Below are positions 44,310-53,508 of a stretch of DNA of 64,000 nucleotides, in pieces. The notes beneath the pieces are model-generated. The model saw only the letters and a program-made list of their open reading frames with translations. It searched no databases and was not told the origin of the DNA. The stretch is taken from contig JAVKTQ010000014.1 of assembly GCA_031460455.1 (NCBI GenBank), positions 41,312 to 105,311 of the forward strand. The letters are read 5' to 3'. Source of the stretch: Sporomusaceae bacterium. Its GTDB lineage: Bacteria > Bacillota > Negativicutes > Sporomusales > UBA7701. Numbering within the stretch: position 1 is the stretch's first letter; every line of letters begins with the position of its first letter. A program made the position numbers and the translations under genes.

Positions 44310-45574
44310 TTTTTCTTCAGCTCCACGAGAATTTCCTGGGCCCGGACGACATTGACCTTGTGCTCTTTGGCCATGACGGCGGCTACCTGGTCGACGAGCT
44401 CGGCGGGCACGCCGGCGTTTATGGCGATGTTGCGGGCGTGGAGCGCCATGTGGCCGCGCTGCACTCCTTCGGTGGCGAGCACGCGGATGGCGGCCAGGTT
44501 TTGCGCGAGACCGGTGGCGACGATGATCTCCGCCAGCTCGACGGCATTCTTTATGCCCAGGATTCTGACCGCGAGTTTGGCCAGGGGGTGGGTGGCGGTG
44601 GCGCCGCCGATGATGCCGACAGCCATCGGGCACTCGAGGCTGCCGACAAGGTCGCCGTTGGCGTCTTTCTCCCACACGGACATCGAGGTGTAGCTTCCGT
44701 CTTTGGCGGCGTATGCGTGGCAGCCGGCCTCGATGGCGCGGGTGTCGTTGCCGGTGGCCAGCACGGCGGCGGTGATGCCGTTCATGATGCCTTTGTTGTG
44801 GGTGGCCGCCCGGAAGGGGTCGGCTTTGGCGAAGCAATAGGCAAAGCGGATGGCGTCGACGATTTCCTCGCCGCCCAGTTCTTCCTTGGCGATGGTGCAG
44901 CGGGCCCGGGCCAGCCTCCGGACGGCCAGATTGGAGAGTATCCGCAGAAATACGCGACCGCCGGTAATCTTTTCGATGAAGGGCGCGAGCCCTTCGGCCA
45001 TGGTGTTGACGGCGTTGGCCCCCATAGCGTCGCGGGTATCGACGATAAGATGGGTTATGACCATCGGGCCGAGGTCGGAGTCGAGGACGCGGACCTCGAC
45101 GTCTCGGCAGCCGCCGCCGAATTTGATCAACACGGGGTCCATGGCGTTGGCGCGGGCGATGATTTCGTCCTTGTTCTCGAGGATGGCGAGCTTGGCCTGG
45201 AAGGGGTCCTTGATGTTGACCGCCTGGATCTGGGCAATCATCACGGGGCCTGAGTTGCTTGTCTTGAAGCCGCCTCTGCTGACCGTGAGCTTGGCGGCAT
45301 GGCTGGCGGCCGCGATGACGGACGGTTCTTCGGTGCACATCGGCACGAAGTATTCCTTGCCGTTGATGAGGAAGTTGGCGGCGATGCCGAACGGCAGTTC
45401 CATTTTCGCGACGACGTTTTCGACCATCTTGGCCGCCGATTCGAGCGCCAGCCCTTTTTCGCCTTTGAGCAGGGCCACGTCGTCATCCGTGAGCGAGGCG
45501 AAGTCGCGGAGGATTTTAATCCGCTCGTCGACGTCGAGTTTGTAAAAACCGGGAACTATCGAGGTTTTCTTCAT
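44306..45574 (-). CDS. mvaA: HMG-CoA reductase, class II
   Basis: A 422-residue class II HMG-CoA reductase of the Pseudomonas mevalonii type. Catalytic Glu83 lies in TEEPSVIAAA, with DAMGANAVNTM, GIMNGI, and the C-terminal catalytic His in GHMALHARNIA. The enzyme runs mevalonate oxidation in mevalonate users or synthesis elsewhere; the context (transporter, lyase homologue, sigma-54 activator) favours degradation. Start at 45574 with GGAGG; an upstream in-frame ATG is not used. Confidence 0.92.
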   Translation of the reverse strand: MKKTSIVPGFYKLDVDERIKILRDFASLTDDDVALLKGEKGLALESAAKMVENVVAKMELPFGIAANFLINGKEYFVPMCTEEPSVIAAASHAAKLTVSRGGFKTSNSGPVMIAQIQAVNIKDPFQAKLAILENKDEIIARANAMDPVLIKFGGGCRDVEVRVLDSDLGPMVITHLIVDTRDAMGANAVNTMAEGLAPFIEKITGGRVFLRILSNLAVRRLARARCTIAKEELGGEEIVDAIRFAYCFAKADPFRAATHNKGIMNGITAAVLATGNDTRAIEAGCHAYAAKDGSYTSMSVWEKDANGDLVGSLECPMAVGIIGGATATHPLAKLAVRILGIKNAVELAEIIVATGLAQNLAAIRVLATEGVQRGHMALHARNIAINAGVPAELVDQVAAVMAKEHKVNVVRAQEILVELKKK

Positions 45575-45593
45575 AAGAATGGTCGCCTCCTTA

Positions 45594-46967
45594 TCACTTG
45601 ACTCCGAACAGTTGCAGGACGATGAAGCCGGAAGCATAGTAGGTCATGTACTGGACACCGGTGTGGATGCCGAAATACTTGTTGAGGATGCCGCCTACTA
45701 TGGCGATGGTGATGGCGACACCGACGCCTGTCCAGCCGCCTTCGGAGTAGGACAGGACGACGATGAGGCCGGTGAACATGCTGATGATCGCTTCCTGGCT
45801 GACGTTGCGGAGCACCCAGGCGCTGGCGCGGCGGGCGTAATTCATCGACAGCGGGTAGGCGACAACCGCCGCCATGATGATGCCGATAAACCCGAAGAGA
45901 AGATATTGATAGGGAACAAGCAGGGTATGGAGGTTGTTGACCGTCGGCTGGAGGGTGTAGACCGGCGGGGCGTTGAACAGCGGCGCCGCCGGGCCGAGAG
46001 CCATGGGAGAGAGTGGCAGGCCGAAAGCCATCAAGGGAATGATCGTTTCGGCGATGTAGGTGGACTCGGTCACGCCGTTCATGACTGCCAACGAGGTAGT
46101 AAGCCGCTGGTAGGTGCTCTTGACGCGCGAGCTGACGAATTCGCCCACCATGACCGTCATACCGACGGGGCTGAACGTGAAGGTAAGCGAGGAAATGAAG
46201 GCGGCGATAGCTGTATAGAGCTTCTGCCCGCCACTGAGAATTTTAATCGGGTTGGGAAAATACCCTTCCCACATTTTGAGCTCGGGAGCAAGCCAGAATT
46301 CGCGCGGCACGGTCCGCATGAGCCGTTGTCGGGCCACCGGCGACAGGACGGTGATGAGGTCGGCGAACATCGGGCCGATGGCGATGCCGAGGAAGAAGCT
46401 GATGAAGAGCCCTTTGCCGGCGCCGGCAATGGCGAATTTGTTGAGACCTTGCAGCAGGATCGCGAAGGGTATCAAGGCAAAGACGGCCGCCCAGCGGGCG
46501 CTGGAGGTGTAGGCAATGATGAGGGCCGCCAGGGTGAAGATGTAGGGCGCCCACTTGCGGACGACATCGGCGTAAGGGGCGAGGACAGAGGCGAAGGCCA
46601 CCGAAACAGGCAGCGCGATGAAGGCCGCCAGGATGGCACCGGAGATCATTTTTCTCAGAGCGATGTGCGGCACGCCGAGACGCCGCAGGATGGTGGCCTG
46701 CTCCAGCATCGGAACGGCCATGGTGTCGCCGGGGATGCCCATGAGGGCGGTGGGGATGGCGTGGGTCATGTGTTTGGATACGGCGGCCGCGATGAAGAAG
46801 GACAGGACGGCGACCGGCGGGAAGCCGAGCAGGATTACAAGCAGGGTTACGGGGGCGATGGTGGCGGTTTCGTCGGTGCCGGAGATCAGGCCGACGCCGG
46901 AAAATACGACGGCTCCCAAAAGTGCGGCGCCGATACCCCAGATGAGTTCACCCATTATTCCTTCCAT
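45594..46967 (-). CDS. TctA-like large membrane transporter subunit
   Basis: A 457-residue protein with about 11-12 spans, related to the TctA (DUF112) subunit of tripartite tricarboxylate transporters. The signature GIPGDTMAVP (about residue 78) replaces the common GIPGTPAA, and the second half repeats a GLPLSPMALGPAAPLF motif. No periplasmic TctC-type protein is encoded nearby. It starts 3 nt after the small membrane partner. It probably imports the substrate of the adjacent HMG-CoA enzymes; mevalonate is a candidate. ATG at 46955 is an alternative start. Confidence 0.8.
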   Translation of the reverse strand: MEGIMGELIWGIGAALLGAVVFSGVGLISGTDETATIAPVTLLVILLGFPPVAVLSFFIAAAVSKHMTHAIPTALMGIPGDTMAVPMLEQATILRRLGVPHIALRKMISGAILAAFIALPVSVAFASVLAPYADVVRKWAPYIFTLAALIIAYTSSARWAAVFALIPFAILLQGLNKFAIAGAGKGLFISFFLGIAIGPMFADLITVLSPVARQRLMRTVPREFWLAPELKMWEGYFPNPIKILSGGQKLYTAIAAFISSLTFTFSPVGMTVMVGEFVSSRVKSTYQRLTTSLAVMNGVTESTYIAETIIPLMAFGLPLSPMALGPAAPLFNAPPVYTLQPTVNNLHTLLVPYQYLLFGFIGIIMAAVVAYPLSMNYARRASAWVLRNVSQEAIISMFTGLIVVLSYSEGGWTGVGVAITIAIVGGILNKYFGIHTGVQYMTYYASGFIVLQLFGVK

Positions 46968-46970
46968 TGC

Positions 46971-47399
46971 TTAGCTCGCCCCCTTTTCCTTCGCATCCGC
47001 CTGGCCTGCGAACAGGTCGTAGAGTTTTAGCTGTTTCATCTCTTCGATGATTTCGGGCGGCAGGGTCTCCAGTTCGAGGCGTTCGGCCTCCTGGTCGAGC
47101 TTGAGTTCTTGGATTACCAGCAGCCGGTCTTCGGCGCTGAGCTCCGCTTCCTTAAGCTCGCGCTTGGGCGGAAACAATTTCGCGGCAATGAAGGCCGAGA
47201 GCAGGCAGCCGACGATGCCGATGAGGAGGGAGTAGCCGGTGATGAGGTTGAGAGGCAGTTTCGGATAGTTGGCCTTGAGATAGGAGACCCCTCCCATGTA
47301 GGCGACAAGAGCAATGATAATGCCTAGAACCATTCCGTACGCCAGGTGCCGCAGGTCGACCGTGTCTCCCCAGATGTCTGCCAGTCTGGAGTTTTCCAT
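46971..47399 (-). CDS. Small membrane protein, partner of the TctA-like transporter
   Basis: A 142-residue protein with two membrane spans (about 20-40 and 53-77) and an acidic helical tail of about 60 residues rich in Leu and Glu. The position ahead of a TctA-like gene suggests it takes the role of TctB, though no TctB sequence similarity is evident. First gene of the transporter-mvaA-lyase operon, 69 nt after the predicted sigma-54 start site. Confidence 0.7.
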   Translation of the reverse strand: MENSRLADIWGDTVDLRHLAYGMVLGIIIALVAYMGGVSYLKANYPKLPLNLITGYSLLIGIVGCLLSAFIAAKLFPPKRELKEAELSAEDRLLVIQELKLDQEAERLELETLPPEIIEEMKQLKLYDLFAGQADAKEKGAS

Positions 47400-47477
47400 G
47401 TTTTTCCCCCTTTATTGCTTTTTCCCCCTGGTCCCGGCCCCCGGTGAAGCGGCAGGGACCGCCACGACCAACAATAT

Positions 47478-47495
47478 ACGCAAGAACTATTCCAG
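47478..47495 (-). promoter_or_regulatory. Sigma-54 promoter of the HMG-CoA/transporter operon
   Basis: The minus strand reads CTGGAATAGTTCTTGCG: GG (47493-47492) and GC (47481-47480) with the required 10-nt spacing. The adjacent gene upstream encodes a sigma-54 activator. Confidence 0.68.
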
Positions 47496-47622
47496 TAAAT
47501 ATCTGGATGGACCCGGCAGCTATCACGCCCCCCGGGTATGGGCAGAAAGCCCGGCCGGCTGCAGCTCGGCGCCGCCGGGGGCAGGCGCGTCTTATTGCCG
47601 CCGGGCGGGAGGAAAAATAATC

Positions 47623-47665
47623 GGCCGGGCAAAAACGTATACAAAGTATACACTTTTGCCCGGCC
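47623..47665 (-). terminator. Terminator of the CBS-PAS activator gene, with two GTATAC boxes in the loop
   Basis: GGCCGGGCAAAA pairs with TTTTGCCCGGCC; the loop holds GTATAC-AAA-GTATAC (47637-47651). A T-rich tail follows on the minus strand. A third GTATAC lies at 47715-47720. The loop boxes may double as a protein site. Confidence 0.7.
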
Positions 47666-47732
47666 AAGACCGTCAAGAGATTGAAAATTCTCATTTTTAT
47701 TCACTGTTTACTTTGTATACAGTCTGTTTCGT

Positions 47733-49481
47733 CTATATTCCCAGTTCGCGCAGCCGCTTGTAAAAGGTCCGGCGGCTGAGGCCGAGCAGTTTCATGGCTT
47801 TTGACCGGTTATAGCCGCTTTCCTGGAGGGCTTCGAGGATGGCCGTCTTTTCGAGCTGGCTGATGCGGTCGGTTAGCGTGCCCGGAGCCTCGCCGGTAGC
47901 TCGCGGCAACCCCTCGCCGGCAAGCGCACTGCGGAAATATGTCGGCAGATGGTCTCTGCCCACTACCGGCGTCTCGGCAAGCAGGACGACGTGCTCCATA
48001 ACGTTTTTGAGCTCGCGCACGTTCCCTGGCCAGTCGTGGTCTGTCAGGACCTTCAGGCAGCGGGGCGAGATTTCGACTTTTTTGCTGTACTTGGCTTCGT
48101 AATACGCTTTGTAGTGCTCGACCAGAGCGGGTATATCCACCCGACGCTCGCGCAGCGGCGGCACCGTCAGGGTAAAGACGTTCAGACGGTAGTAGAGGTC
48201 TTCCCGGAAAGTTTTCTGGCGGACCATCTCGTCAAGGTCGCGATTGGTGGCGGCGAGCACGCGGATGTCCACCTTGACGCTGCTGACGCCACCGACCCGC
48301 TCGAATTCCTTTTCCTGCAGGAACCGCAGCAGCTTAGTCTGCATGGTCAGGGGCATGTCGCCAATTTCGTCGAGGAGCAGCGTGCCGCGGTTGGCGACTT
48401 CAATTTTGCCTACCTTGCCGCCTTTGCGCGATCCGGTGAAGGCGCCTTCTTCGTAGCCGAACAGTTCGCTTTCCATGAGGTTGTCGGGGATGGCCGAGCA
48501 GTTGAGCGATAGGAAGGGATAATCCCGCCGCGGGCTGATCCGGTGGATGGCGCGGGCAAGAAGTTCTTTGCCGGTGCCGCTTTCACCGAGAATGAGCAGC
48601 GGGGCGTCGACCGGGGCGACCTTCATGGCGATGTCGAGCTGGCGCCTTAGTTTGCGGCTCGAGCCGACGATGTCGGCGAATTCGGGCGGGACGGAGCCGG
48701 CAGGCGCAAGCTCCTCGGCGAGAAGCTCTCTGATATGCTGGGCTTTTTCCAGGTCGGCGGCGGCCCGCAGGGTGTCGCTGATATCGGAGAACACCGAGAC
48801 GGCAGCGACGACCTCGTTGCGAAAACGGATGGGTGTAATGCGAGCCATGACGGTCACGTTGAGGCGTTTGAGCTCGATCGGTTTGTTGATAAACGGCTGA
48901 CCGGTGGCGAGCACTTCCATGAGTCGCGAGCCCGGTTCAATTACTGTGAGCAGGCGGCCGATGACTTTGGTGTGATCGATGCCCAGAATCCGCCCGTACG
49001 ATGAGTTGGCATAGAGAATGCGGCTCTCCCGGTTGACAAGAATGACGCCGTCGTTGAGGTCGTCAAGAATGCACCTCGCCAGGGAGGTAGGCCGCAGTAT
49101 CTGCTTGAGGAACTGTTCCGCGTCGGCGATCTCGGCGCCCGCGGCCCACGCTTTCTGAAGCTGACGCAGGTCGACGCAGGCGACGAGTTTTCCGTCGGGG
49201 TCGACCACATAGGCCTCCGCGTGAAGGGAGCCGGCGACGGCGGCGTCGCGAAGAATTTCTTCGTCGGCGACCGGGCGCCGGACCTGCAGGCAGTCGGATG
49301 ACAGGAAGCCGGCTACCTTGCCCGCGGGGTCGGCGCCGACGATGTCGCGCAACCGGACCACGCCCAGGAAGCGACCGTCCCCAGAGGTAACGGGCAGGCT
49401 GTCGGCCGTGGTCTTGCGGAACATTTGAAAGGCCCTGGTGAGCAGATCATCCGGGCGCAACACTAAAAAAACCGCCTTCAT
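47733..49481 (-). CDS. Sigma-54-dependent activator, CBS pair + PAS + AAA+ + Fis HTH
   Basis: A 582-residue bacterial enhancer-binding protein. A CBS pair (about 5-125) is followed by a PAS domain (about 140-245). The AAA+ core has Walker A GESGTGKE, sigma-54 contact loop GAFTG (in GYEEGAFTGSRKGG) and Walker B LLLDEIGDM. A Fis-type HTH ends the protein (NRSKAMKLLGLSRRTFYKRL). CBS domains suggest adenosyl-nucleotide sensing. Start at 49481 after GGGGAGGGAGAG; the 108-codon extension upstream is shadow. The sigma-54 promoter at 47478 is the likely target. Confidence 0.9.
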   Translation of the reverse strand: MKAVFLVLRPDDLLTRAFQMFRKTTADSLPVTSGDGRFLGVVRLRDIVGADPAGKVAGFLSSDCLQVRRPVADEEILRDAAVAGSLHAEAYVVDPDGKLVACVDLRQLQKAWAAGAEIADAEQFLKQILRPTSLARCILDDLNDGVILVNRESRILYANSSYGRILGIDHTKVIGRLLTVIEPGSRLMEVLATGQPFINKPIELKRLNVTVMARITPIRFRNEVVAAVSVFSDISDTLRAAADLEKAQHIRELLAEELAPAGSVPPEFADIVGSSRKLRRQLDIAMKVAPVDAPLLILGESGTGKELLARAIHRISPRRDYPFLSLNCSAIPDNLMESELFGYEEGAFTGSRKGGKVGKIEVANRGTLLLDEIGDMPLTMQTKLLRFLQEKEFERVGGVSSVKVDIRVLAATNRDLDEMVRQKTFREDLYYRLNVFTLTVPPLRERRVDIPALVEHYKAYYEAKYSKKVEISPRCLKVLTDHDWPGNVRELKNVMEHVVLLAETPVVGRDHLPTYFRSALAGEGLPRATGEAPGTLTDRISQLEKTAILEALQESGYNRSKAMKLLGLSRRTFYKRLRELGI

Positions 49482-49593
49482 AGCTCTCCCTCCCCGCTTG
49501 CTGTTCACTTCTCCCCCAATACCGCTTAATCCTGCCGCCGGTAAAGCGGAGCGAACGACGATCGGCGGCAAGCGAAGAGGGCGACGCGGCTTG

Positions 49594-50409
49594 TTATTGT
49601 CCGCCGCTGTCGTAGCCCATCTGCCGGGAAATGTTAAGCGCTGCTTCTCTGACGAGTTTACTGTATTCTTTGTCGAGCATTTCGGGGGCCATGTTGGCCT
49701 CCACGCCGGAGATGCTGATGGCGGCGACCACGCTGCCGGTGTAGTCGAAGATGGGGGCGGCGACACAGCGCACACCCGGTTCGTTTTCGAGGTCGTCAAT
49801 CGCAAAGCCGGTTTTCCTCACTTTTTTGACTTCCTCGACGAACTTGGCGAAATCGGTGATTGTGAGGGGCGTAAGCGCCGGCATTCCCCTGACGCCTAAC
49901 AGCTCCCGTAGTTTGTCGTTGCCCAGCCCGGAGACAAGGCATTTGCCGTTGGCGGTCGAGTGGATGTAGTTGTGCGATCCCACCCCCGCGGCGAGCTTGA
50001 TGTTGCGGTGGCTTTCCTGTTTATCGATGTAGATGATGTCGCCCGCCATTTTGTCGAGAATGGCGAGGTAAATTGTCTCTTTGGTCTTCTGGTTGAGCTC
50101 TTCCATGTATTTGCGCGCGTAGTTGGTCAGGACGAGATCGCGTTTGACGATGTTGCCGTAGGTGAGGTAGGCGAACCCGAGGGTGTAGTTGCCGTTGTCT
50201 TTTTCCGCCAGGTGCTGCCAGGCGATCAGGTTCTGGACGATACGGTAAACAGTGCTTATCGGCAGACTGATCTTTTCGGCTATCTCACTGAGACTGAGGC
50301 CGTGATCGTTGGCTTTGCTTACTTCTTCGAGGATGGCAAACGCACGGGCGATCGACTGGACGTAGAATTTGCTGTCCATATTCTTGCGGGGCTTGTTCAC
50401 TTGCTGCAC
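49594..50409 (-). CDS. IclR-family regulator
   Basis: A 271-residue protein. N-terminal winged helix (AFAILEEVSKAN, LSEIAEKISLPISTVYRIVQ) and C-terminal GAF-like IclR effector domain (GVGSHNYIHSTANGKCLVSG, FAIDDLENEPGVRCVAAPIFD). It sits between the activator and the crotonase gene and is likely to control acyl-CoA or mevalonate genes. GTG at 50409 has AGGAGG at 6 nt; GTG 50400 and ATG 50379 are alternatives. Confidence 0.88.
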   Translation of the reverse strand: MQQVNKPRKNMDSKFYVQSIARAFAILEEVSKANDHGLSLSEIAEKISLPISTVYRIVQNLIAWQHLAEKDNGNYTLGFAYLTYGNIVKRDLVLTNYARKYMEELNQKTKETIYLAILDKMAGDIIYIDKQESHRNIKLAAGVGSHNYIHSTANGKCLVSGLGNDKLRELLGVRGMPALTPLTITDFAKFVEEVKKVRKTGFAIDDLENEPGVRCVAAPIFDYTGSVVAAISISGVEANMAPEMLDKEYSKLVREAALNISRQMGYDSGGQ

Positions 50410-50438
50410 CTCTTTCCTCCTGAAGTGACACGTCGGCA

Positions 50439-51224
50439 TTACTTGCCGGCAAATTTCGCCGGGCGCTTTTCGAGGAAGGCGGTCATCCCTTCGACACGGT
50501 CATCGGTGGCGAAGCAGGTGGTGTAAGCCTCGGCTTCGTAGGCCACCGCCGAGCGGATGTCCATGTCCAGCCCGTGATTAATGGCTTTTTTGGCCATCAT
50601 CACCGCCACGGGAGCCTTAGTCATTATCGTTTTGGCTATTTCCCGGCAGGTGCCGAGCAGTGCCTCCGGTTCGACGACCTTGTCGGCGAGACCGCGTTCG
50701 TACGCCTCCTGGGCGGTCATCATCTGGCCGGTAAAAATATAGTATTTGGCGCGGCCTTTGCCGATCAGCCGGGAGAGGCGCTGGGTGCCGGCGAAGCCTG
50801 GGATAATGCCGAGGTTGACCTCCGGCTGGCCGAATTTGGCGGTGGCGGAGGCCACGCGGATATCGCAGGCCATCGCCAGTTCGCAGCCGCCGCCGAGGGC
50901 GAAGCCGTTGACCGCAGCGATGACCGGTTTGGCGAGGTTTTCGATTGTTGCGAAGATTTCTTGTCCAAGCATGGTCATCTTCCGCCCTTCCAGGGGGCTC
51001 AGGGCACGCATCTGAGCGATGTCCGCCCCGGCGACGAACGCTTTGGCGCCGGCGCCGGTGATGATGAGGACGCGCACCGCCGGGTCTTCATCGGCGGCCA
51101 AAACCGCCGCTCTGAGTTCGCCCAGTGTGTCGGTGTCGAGCGCGTTCAGTGCCTGCGGGCGATTGACGGTGATAATTGCCAGGCCTTCTTCGTTCGCCAT
51201 GGTCACATTGGCGCCGTATGTCAT
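50439..51224 (-). CDS. Enoyl-CoA hydratase (crotonase family)
   Basis: A 261-residue crotonase. The oxyanion segments (FVAGADIAQM, GFALGGGCELA) and both catalytic glutamates (GGGCEL and GQPEVNLG) are present, as in true enoyl-CoA hydratases such as Crt. It hydrates crotonyl-CoA or a similar enoyl-CoA. It lies 15 nt after the 3-hydroxyacyl-CoA dehydrogenase gene, forming a pair for beta-oxidation or butyrate-type chemistry. Confidence 0.92.
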   Translation of the reverse strand: MTYGANVTMANEEGLAIITVNRPQALNALDTDTLGELRAAVLAADEDPAVRVLIITGAGAKAFVAGADIAQMRALSPLEGRKMTMLGQEIFATIENLAKPVIAAVNGFALGGGCELAMACDIRVASATAKFGQPEVNLGIIPGFAGTQRLSRLIGKGRAKYYIFTGQMMTAQEAYERGLADKVVEPEALLGTCREIAKTIMTKAPVAVMMAKKAINHGLDMDIRSAVAYEAEAYTTCFATDDRVEGMTAFLEKRPAKFAGK

Positions 51225-51239
51225 TTATATCCTCTCCTC

Positions 51240-52088
51240 TCAATACTGGTAGAAGCCGCGACCGCTTTTGCGGCCGAGGCAGCCGGCCCGCACCATCTTC
51301 CTGAGCAGCGGGGCGGGGCGGTATTTGGGGTCGCCGTATTCACTGTACAGCACCTCCATGATCGCCAGCAGAACGTCGAGACCGATCATATCGGTGAGGG
51401 CGAGCGGGCCCATGGGATGGTTGCAGCCGTTGACCATCGCCTTGTCGATGTCTTCGGCCGAGGCCACGCCTTCGTCAAGCATGCCGATGGCTTCGTTGAG
51501 CATCGGATCGAGAATGCGGTTGACGACAAATCCGGGCACGTCTTTGGCAACGACGGTCACCTTGCCTAGTTTTTCTCCTGTAGCCAGGGCGAACGCCAGC
51601 GTCTCCTCGGCGGTGCGCAAGCCTCTGGTGATTTCGAGCAGCTTCATCACTGGCACAGGGTTGAAAAAGTGCATGCCGATGAACCGCTCCGGCCGCGCGG
51701 TGGCTGACGCAAGCTCGGTGATGGATATCGACGAAGTGTTGCTGGCGAAAATTGCTTCAGGACCGCAAATGGCGTCCAGCTTGCCGAAGAGTTGTTTTTT
51801 TGCGGCAGCGTCTTCAGAGATCGCTTCGATGACCAGTCCCGCACCTGCGGCTTTGTCAAGGGCCGTGGCGGTCGCGAGCCGCCCGAGGCAGGCTTCTTTG
51901 TCCGCTGCCGTCAGCCGCCCCTTGTCGACGCCTTTCTGAAGGTTGTCGGCGATCTTTCCGGCGGCCCGGCCTGCATACGCATCCTGAACGTCGTAGAGGA
52001 CGACGCGATAGCCTGCCTGCAGCGCCACCTGAGCAATGCCCGAGCCCATCTGCCCGGCGCCGGCTACGAATATTTTACCACTCTCCAT
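51240..52088 (-). CDS. 3-hydroxybutyryl-CoA dehydrogenase
   Basis: A 282-residue NAD(P)-dependent dehydrogenase of the Hbd type. [11 protein letters not shown] (about 9-19), catalytic His in [12 protein letters not shown], Glu in the helical domain. It interconverts 3-hydroxybutyryl-CoA and acetoacetyl-CoA. Start at 52088 after AAAGAGGG. With the following crotonase it could process acetoacetyl-CoA formed from HMG-CoA breakdown, which is an inference from location. Confidence 0.93.
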   Translation of the reverse strand: MESGKIFVAGAGQMGSGIAQVALQAGYRVVLYDVQDAYAGRAAGKIADNLQKGVDKGRLTAADKEACLGRLATATALDKAAGAGLVIEAISEDAAAKKQLFGKLDAICGPEAIFASNTSSISITELASATARPERFIGMHFFNPVPVMKLLEITRGLRTAEETLAFALATGEKLGKVTVVAKDVPGFVVNRILDPMLNEAIGMLDEGVASAEDIDKAMVNGCNHPMGPLALTDMIGLDVLLAIMEVLYSEYGDPKYRPAPLLRKMVRAGCLGRKSGRGFYQY

Positions 52089-52406
52089 AATAATTCCCTC
52101 TTTCCTGTCGTTATCTGTGCCCAGACCCGCAGTGGTTATCACATTATAAAAATCATTTTCATTTTACTTCTTACCATCATGGAGTGTCAATTCTTCCTGG
52201 GGTTGTCTGTCTTTCCTTCAAAAAACACGGCTCTGAGGCTTTATTTCCGCTATAATGAATAAAAATAAATCTTGAAACGTATTGCCATTTTTATCCTGGG
52301 ACTTTATAATGAATTCAAGGCAATTTAATCGGGTGCTATAGGTGGAGGCTGCCAACGGCGGTTTCCTTTTGTTTTTTTGGCATACTCTGGTTTTAGGGGG
52401 AATAAC
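52089..52406. other. AT-rich intergenic region between divergent genes
   Basis: T-rich on the plus strand, with no clear operator or RNA element that I can read. Confidence 0.4.
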
Positions 52407-52694
52407 GTGAGGTGCAAGTTCCTGATAACTTTGGAGTATCCAGAACTCTTGGCGCTGGCCGAGGCTGATGTGCAGCACTGGCTCGAAGAGCGGCTGGACG
52501 GGAGGGTATCCGATTTTGGGGGCTTCAGAATAACGTCACAGGTCCGCGGTGCTGACCGCATGATTATGCACTGCCTTTTCGAAGTAAGCCATTTCCGAAC
52601 CCTAAACGAAAAGACGATGCGCGACTGGCTCGCCGACTCACCGCCGTATTTCTTTGTGCGGACCGTCAAACGACCGGCTCGGGAAGGCTGGTAA
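52407..52694 (+). CDS. Hypothetical protein
   Basis: A 95-residue soluble protein, GTG start after GGGGG at 7 nt. Begins VRCKFLITLEYPELLALAEA and contains a FGGFRITSQVRGADRMIMHC stretch. I do not recognise a family. A strong terminator follows, so it is a single-gene unit. Confidence 0.65.
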   Translation: MRCKFLITLEYPELLALAEADVQHWLEERLDGRVSDFGGFRITSQVRGADRMIMHCLFEVSHFRTLNEKTMRDWLADSPPYFFVRTVKRPAREGW

Positions 52695-52713
52695 GAATAT
52701 TTTGCTTAACAGT

Positions 52714-52742
52714 AACCGGCCCCTTTAAGGGGCCGGTTTTTT
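52714..52742 (+). terminator. Terminator of the hypothetical gene
   Basis: AACCGGCCCCTT/AAGGGGCCGGTT stem followed by TTTTTT. Confidence 0.92.
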
Positions 52743-52843
52743 GGCCGGAAATTTCTTTTGCCCGCGGCGCAAAAGAATAAAGGCGGTCGGCCTTTGGCCA
52801 CCCGCCCTGCGAAAAGGTATTTTCCGCAATTCTCGGTTTTGCG

Positions 52844-53347
52844 TCAGTTGACGTGCGATGGCTCGACCGGAGCGTACATCGCGGTTTTCCCCGCCGGGCC
52901 GGGCGCAACACTGGCGGCGCCTACAGCCCTGAACATCTCCGTCCGGTCAAGAAAGAGCAGCAGCCTGCCGTCGGCGTATTCCCAATGAGACAAGAACCAT
53001 TCTCTTACCTCATGGAAAATCTCGACCGCCATGGCCGACTCGCCGAGTTTGTGCCGGCGCCGCATTGCATAGAGCTTGTCAATAAAATCGTCATGCTCTT
53101 GCTGGTGCTCTTCGCGGTCCGGGTAAAAGCTTTCGGCCATCATCTCTTCCTCGCAGGCTAAGCATTCTGCCATCCCATCCATGAACATTCTCAGGAAACC
53201 GCTGGTAAGTTCCTCTTGCTCGTCGAAGGTCTGACAGTCAAGCGCCTGGCGGTAGAAGCGGTTGGCCAGGTCTACAAGGCCGGCCCGCATGCCGTTTAAA
53301 ACGGCAACGCCCGTAACATTTTCGCCACCAAATATATAGGTGGTCAT
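52844..53347 (-). CDS. Hemerythrin-like protein
   Basis: A 167-residue helical protein. The core reads FYPDREEHQQEHDDFIDKL and later WFLSHWEYADGRLL, which matches the HxxxH and HxxxxD diiron motifs of bacteriohemerythrins. The usual first-helix His (D.qH..L) is not obvious, so the diiron site may be altered. Possible oxygen sensing or scavenging in an anaerobe. Start at 53347 with GGGAGGTGATTAT. Confidence 0.72.
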   Translation of the reverse strand: MTTYIFGGENVTGVAVLNGMRAGLVDLANRFYRQALDCQTFDEQEELTSGFLRMFMDGMAECLACEEEMMAESFYPDREEHQQEHDDFIDKLYAMRRRHKLGESAMAVEIFHEVREWFLSHWEYADGRLLLFLDRTEMFRAVGAASVAPGPAGKTAMYAPVEPSHVN

Positions 53348-53458
53348 ATAATCACCTCCCCACATGCATCAATATTTTATCACACGCGGGGAAGTTTCTC
53401 TGCATTTGCATAAAAAAATATTTCCTTAAGAAACGTTTTACGGTTAAAAGCCAATAAG

Positions 53459-53488
53459 AACAAGGCCTTGCGGATGCAAGGCCTTGTT
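53459..53488 (-). terminator. Terminator of the PAS sigma-54 activator gene
   Basis: A 13-bp stem AACAAGGCCTTGC/GCAAGGCCTTGTT with GGAT loop. Confidence 0.8.
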
Positions 53489-53508
53489 CCTGTTAGAACA
53501 ATATTTTG

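Noticed and set aside
44310..45338. 691-codon frame ahead of the HMG-CoA-lyase homologue
   Set aside because: Shadow of HMG-CoA reductase; lyase similarity begins only at 44309.
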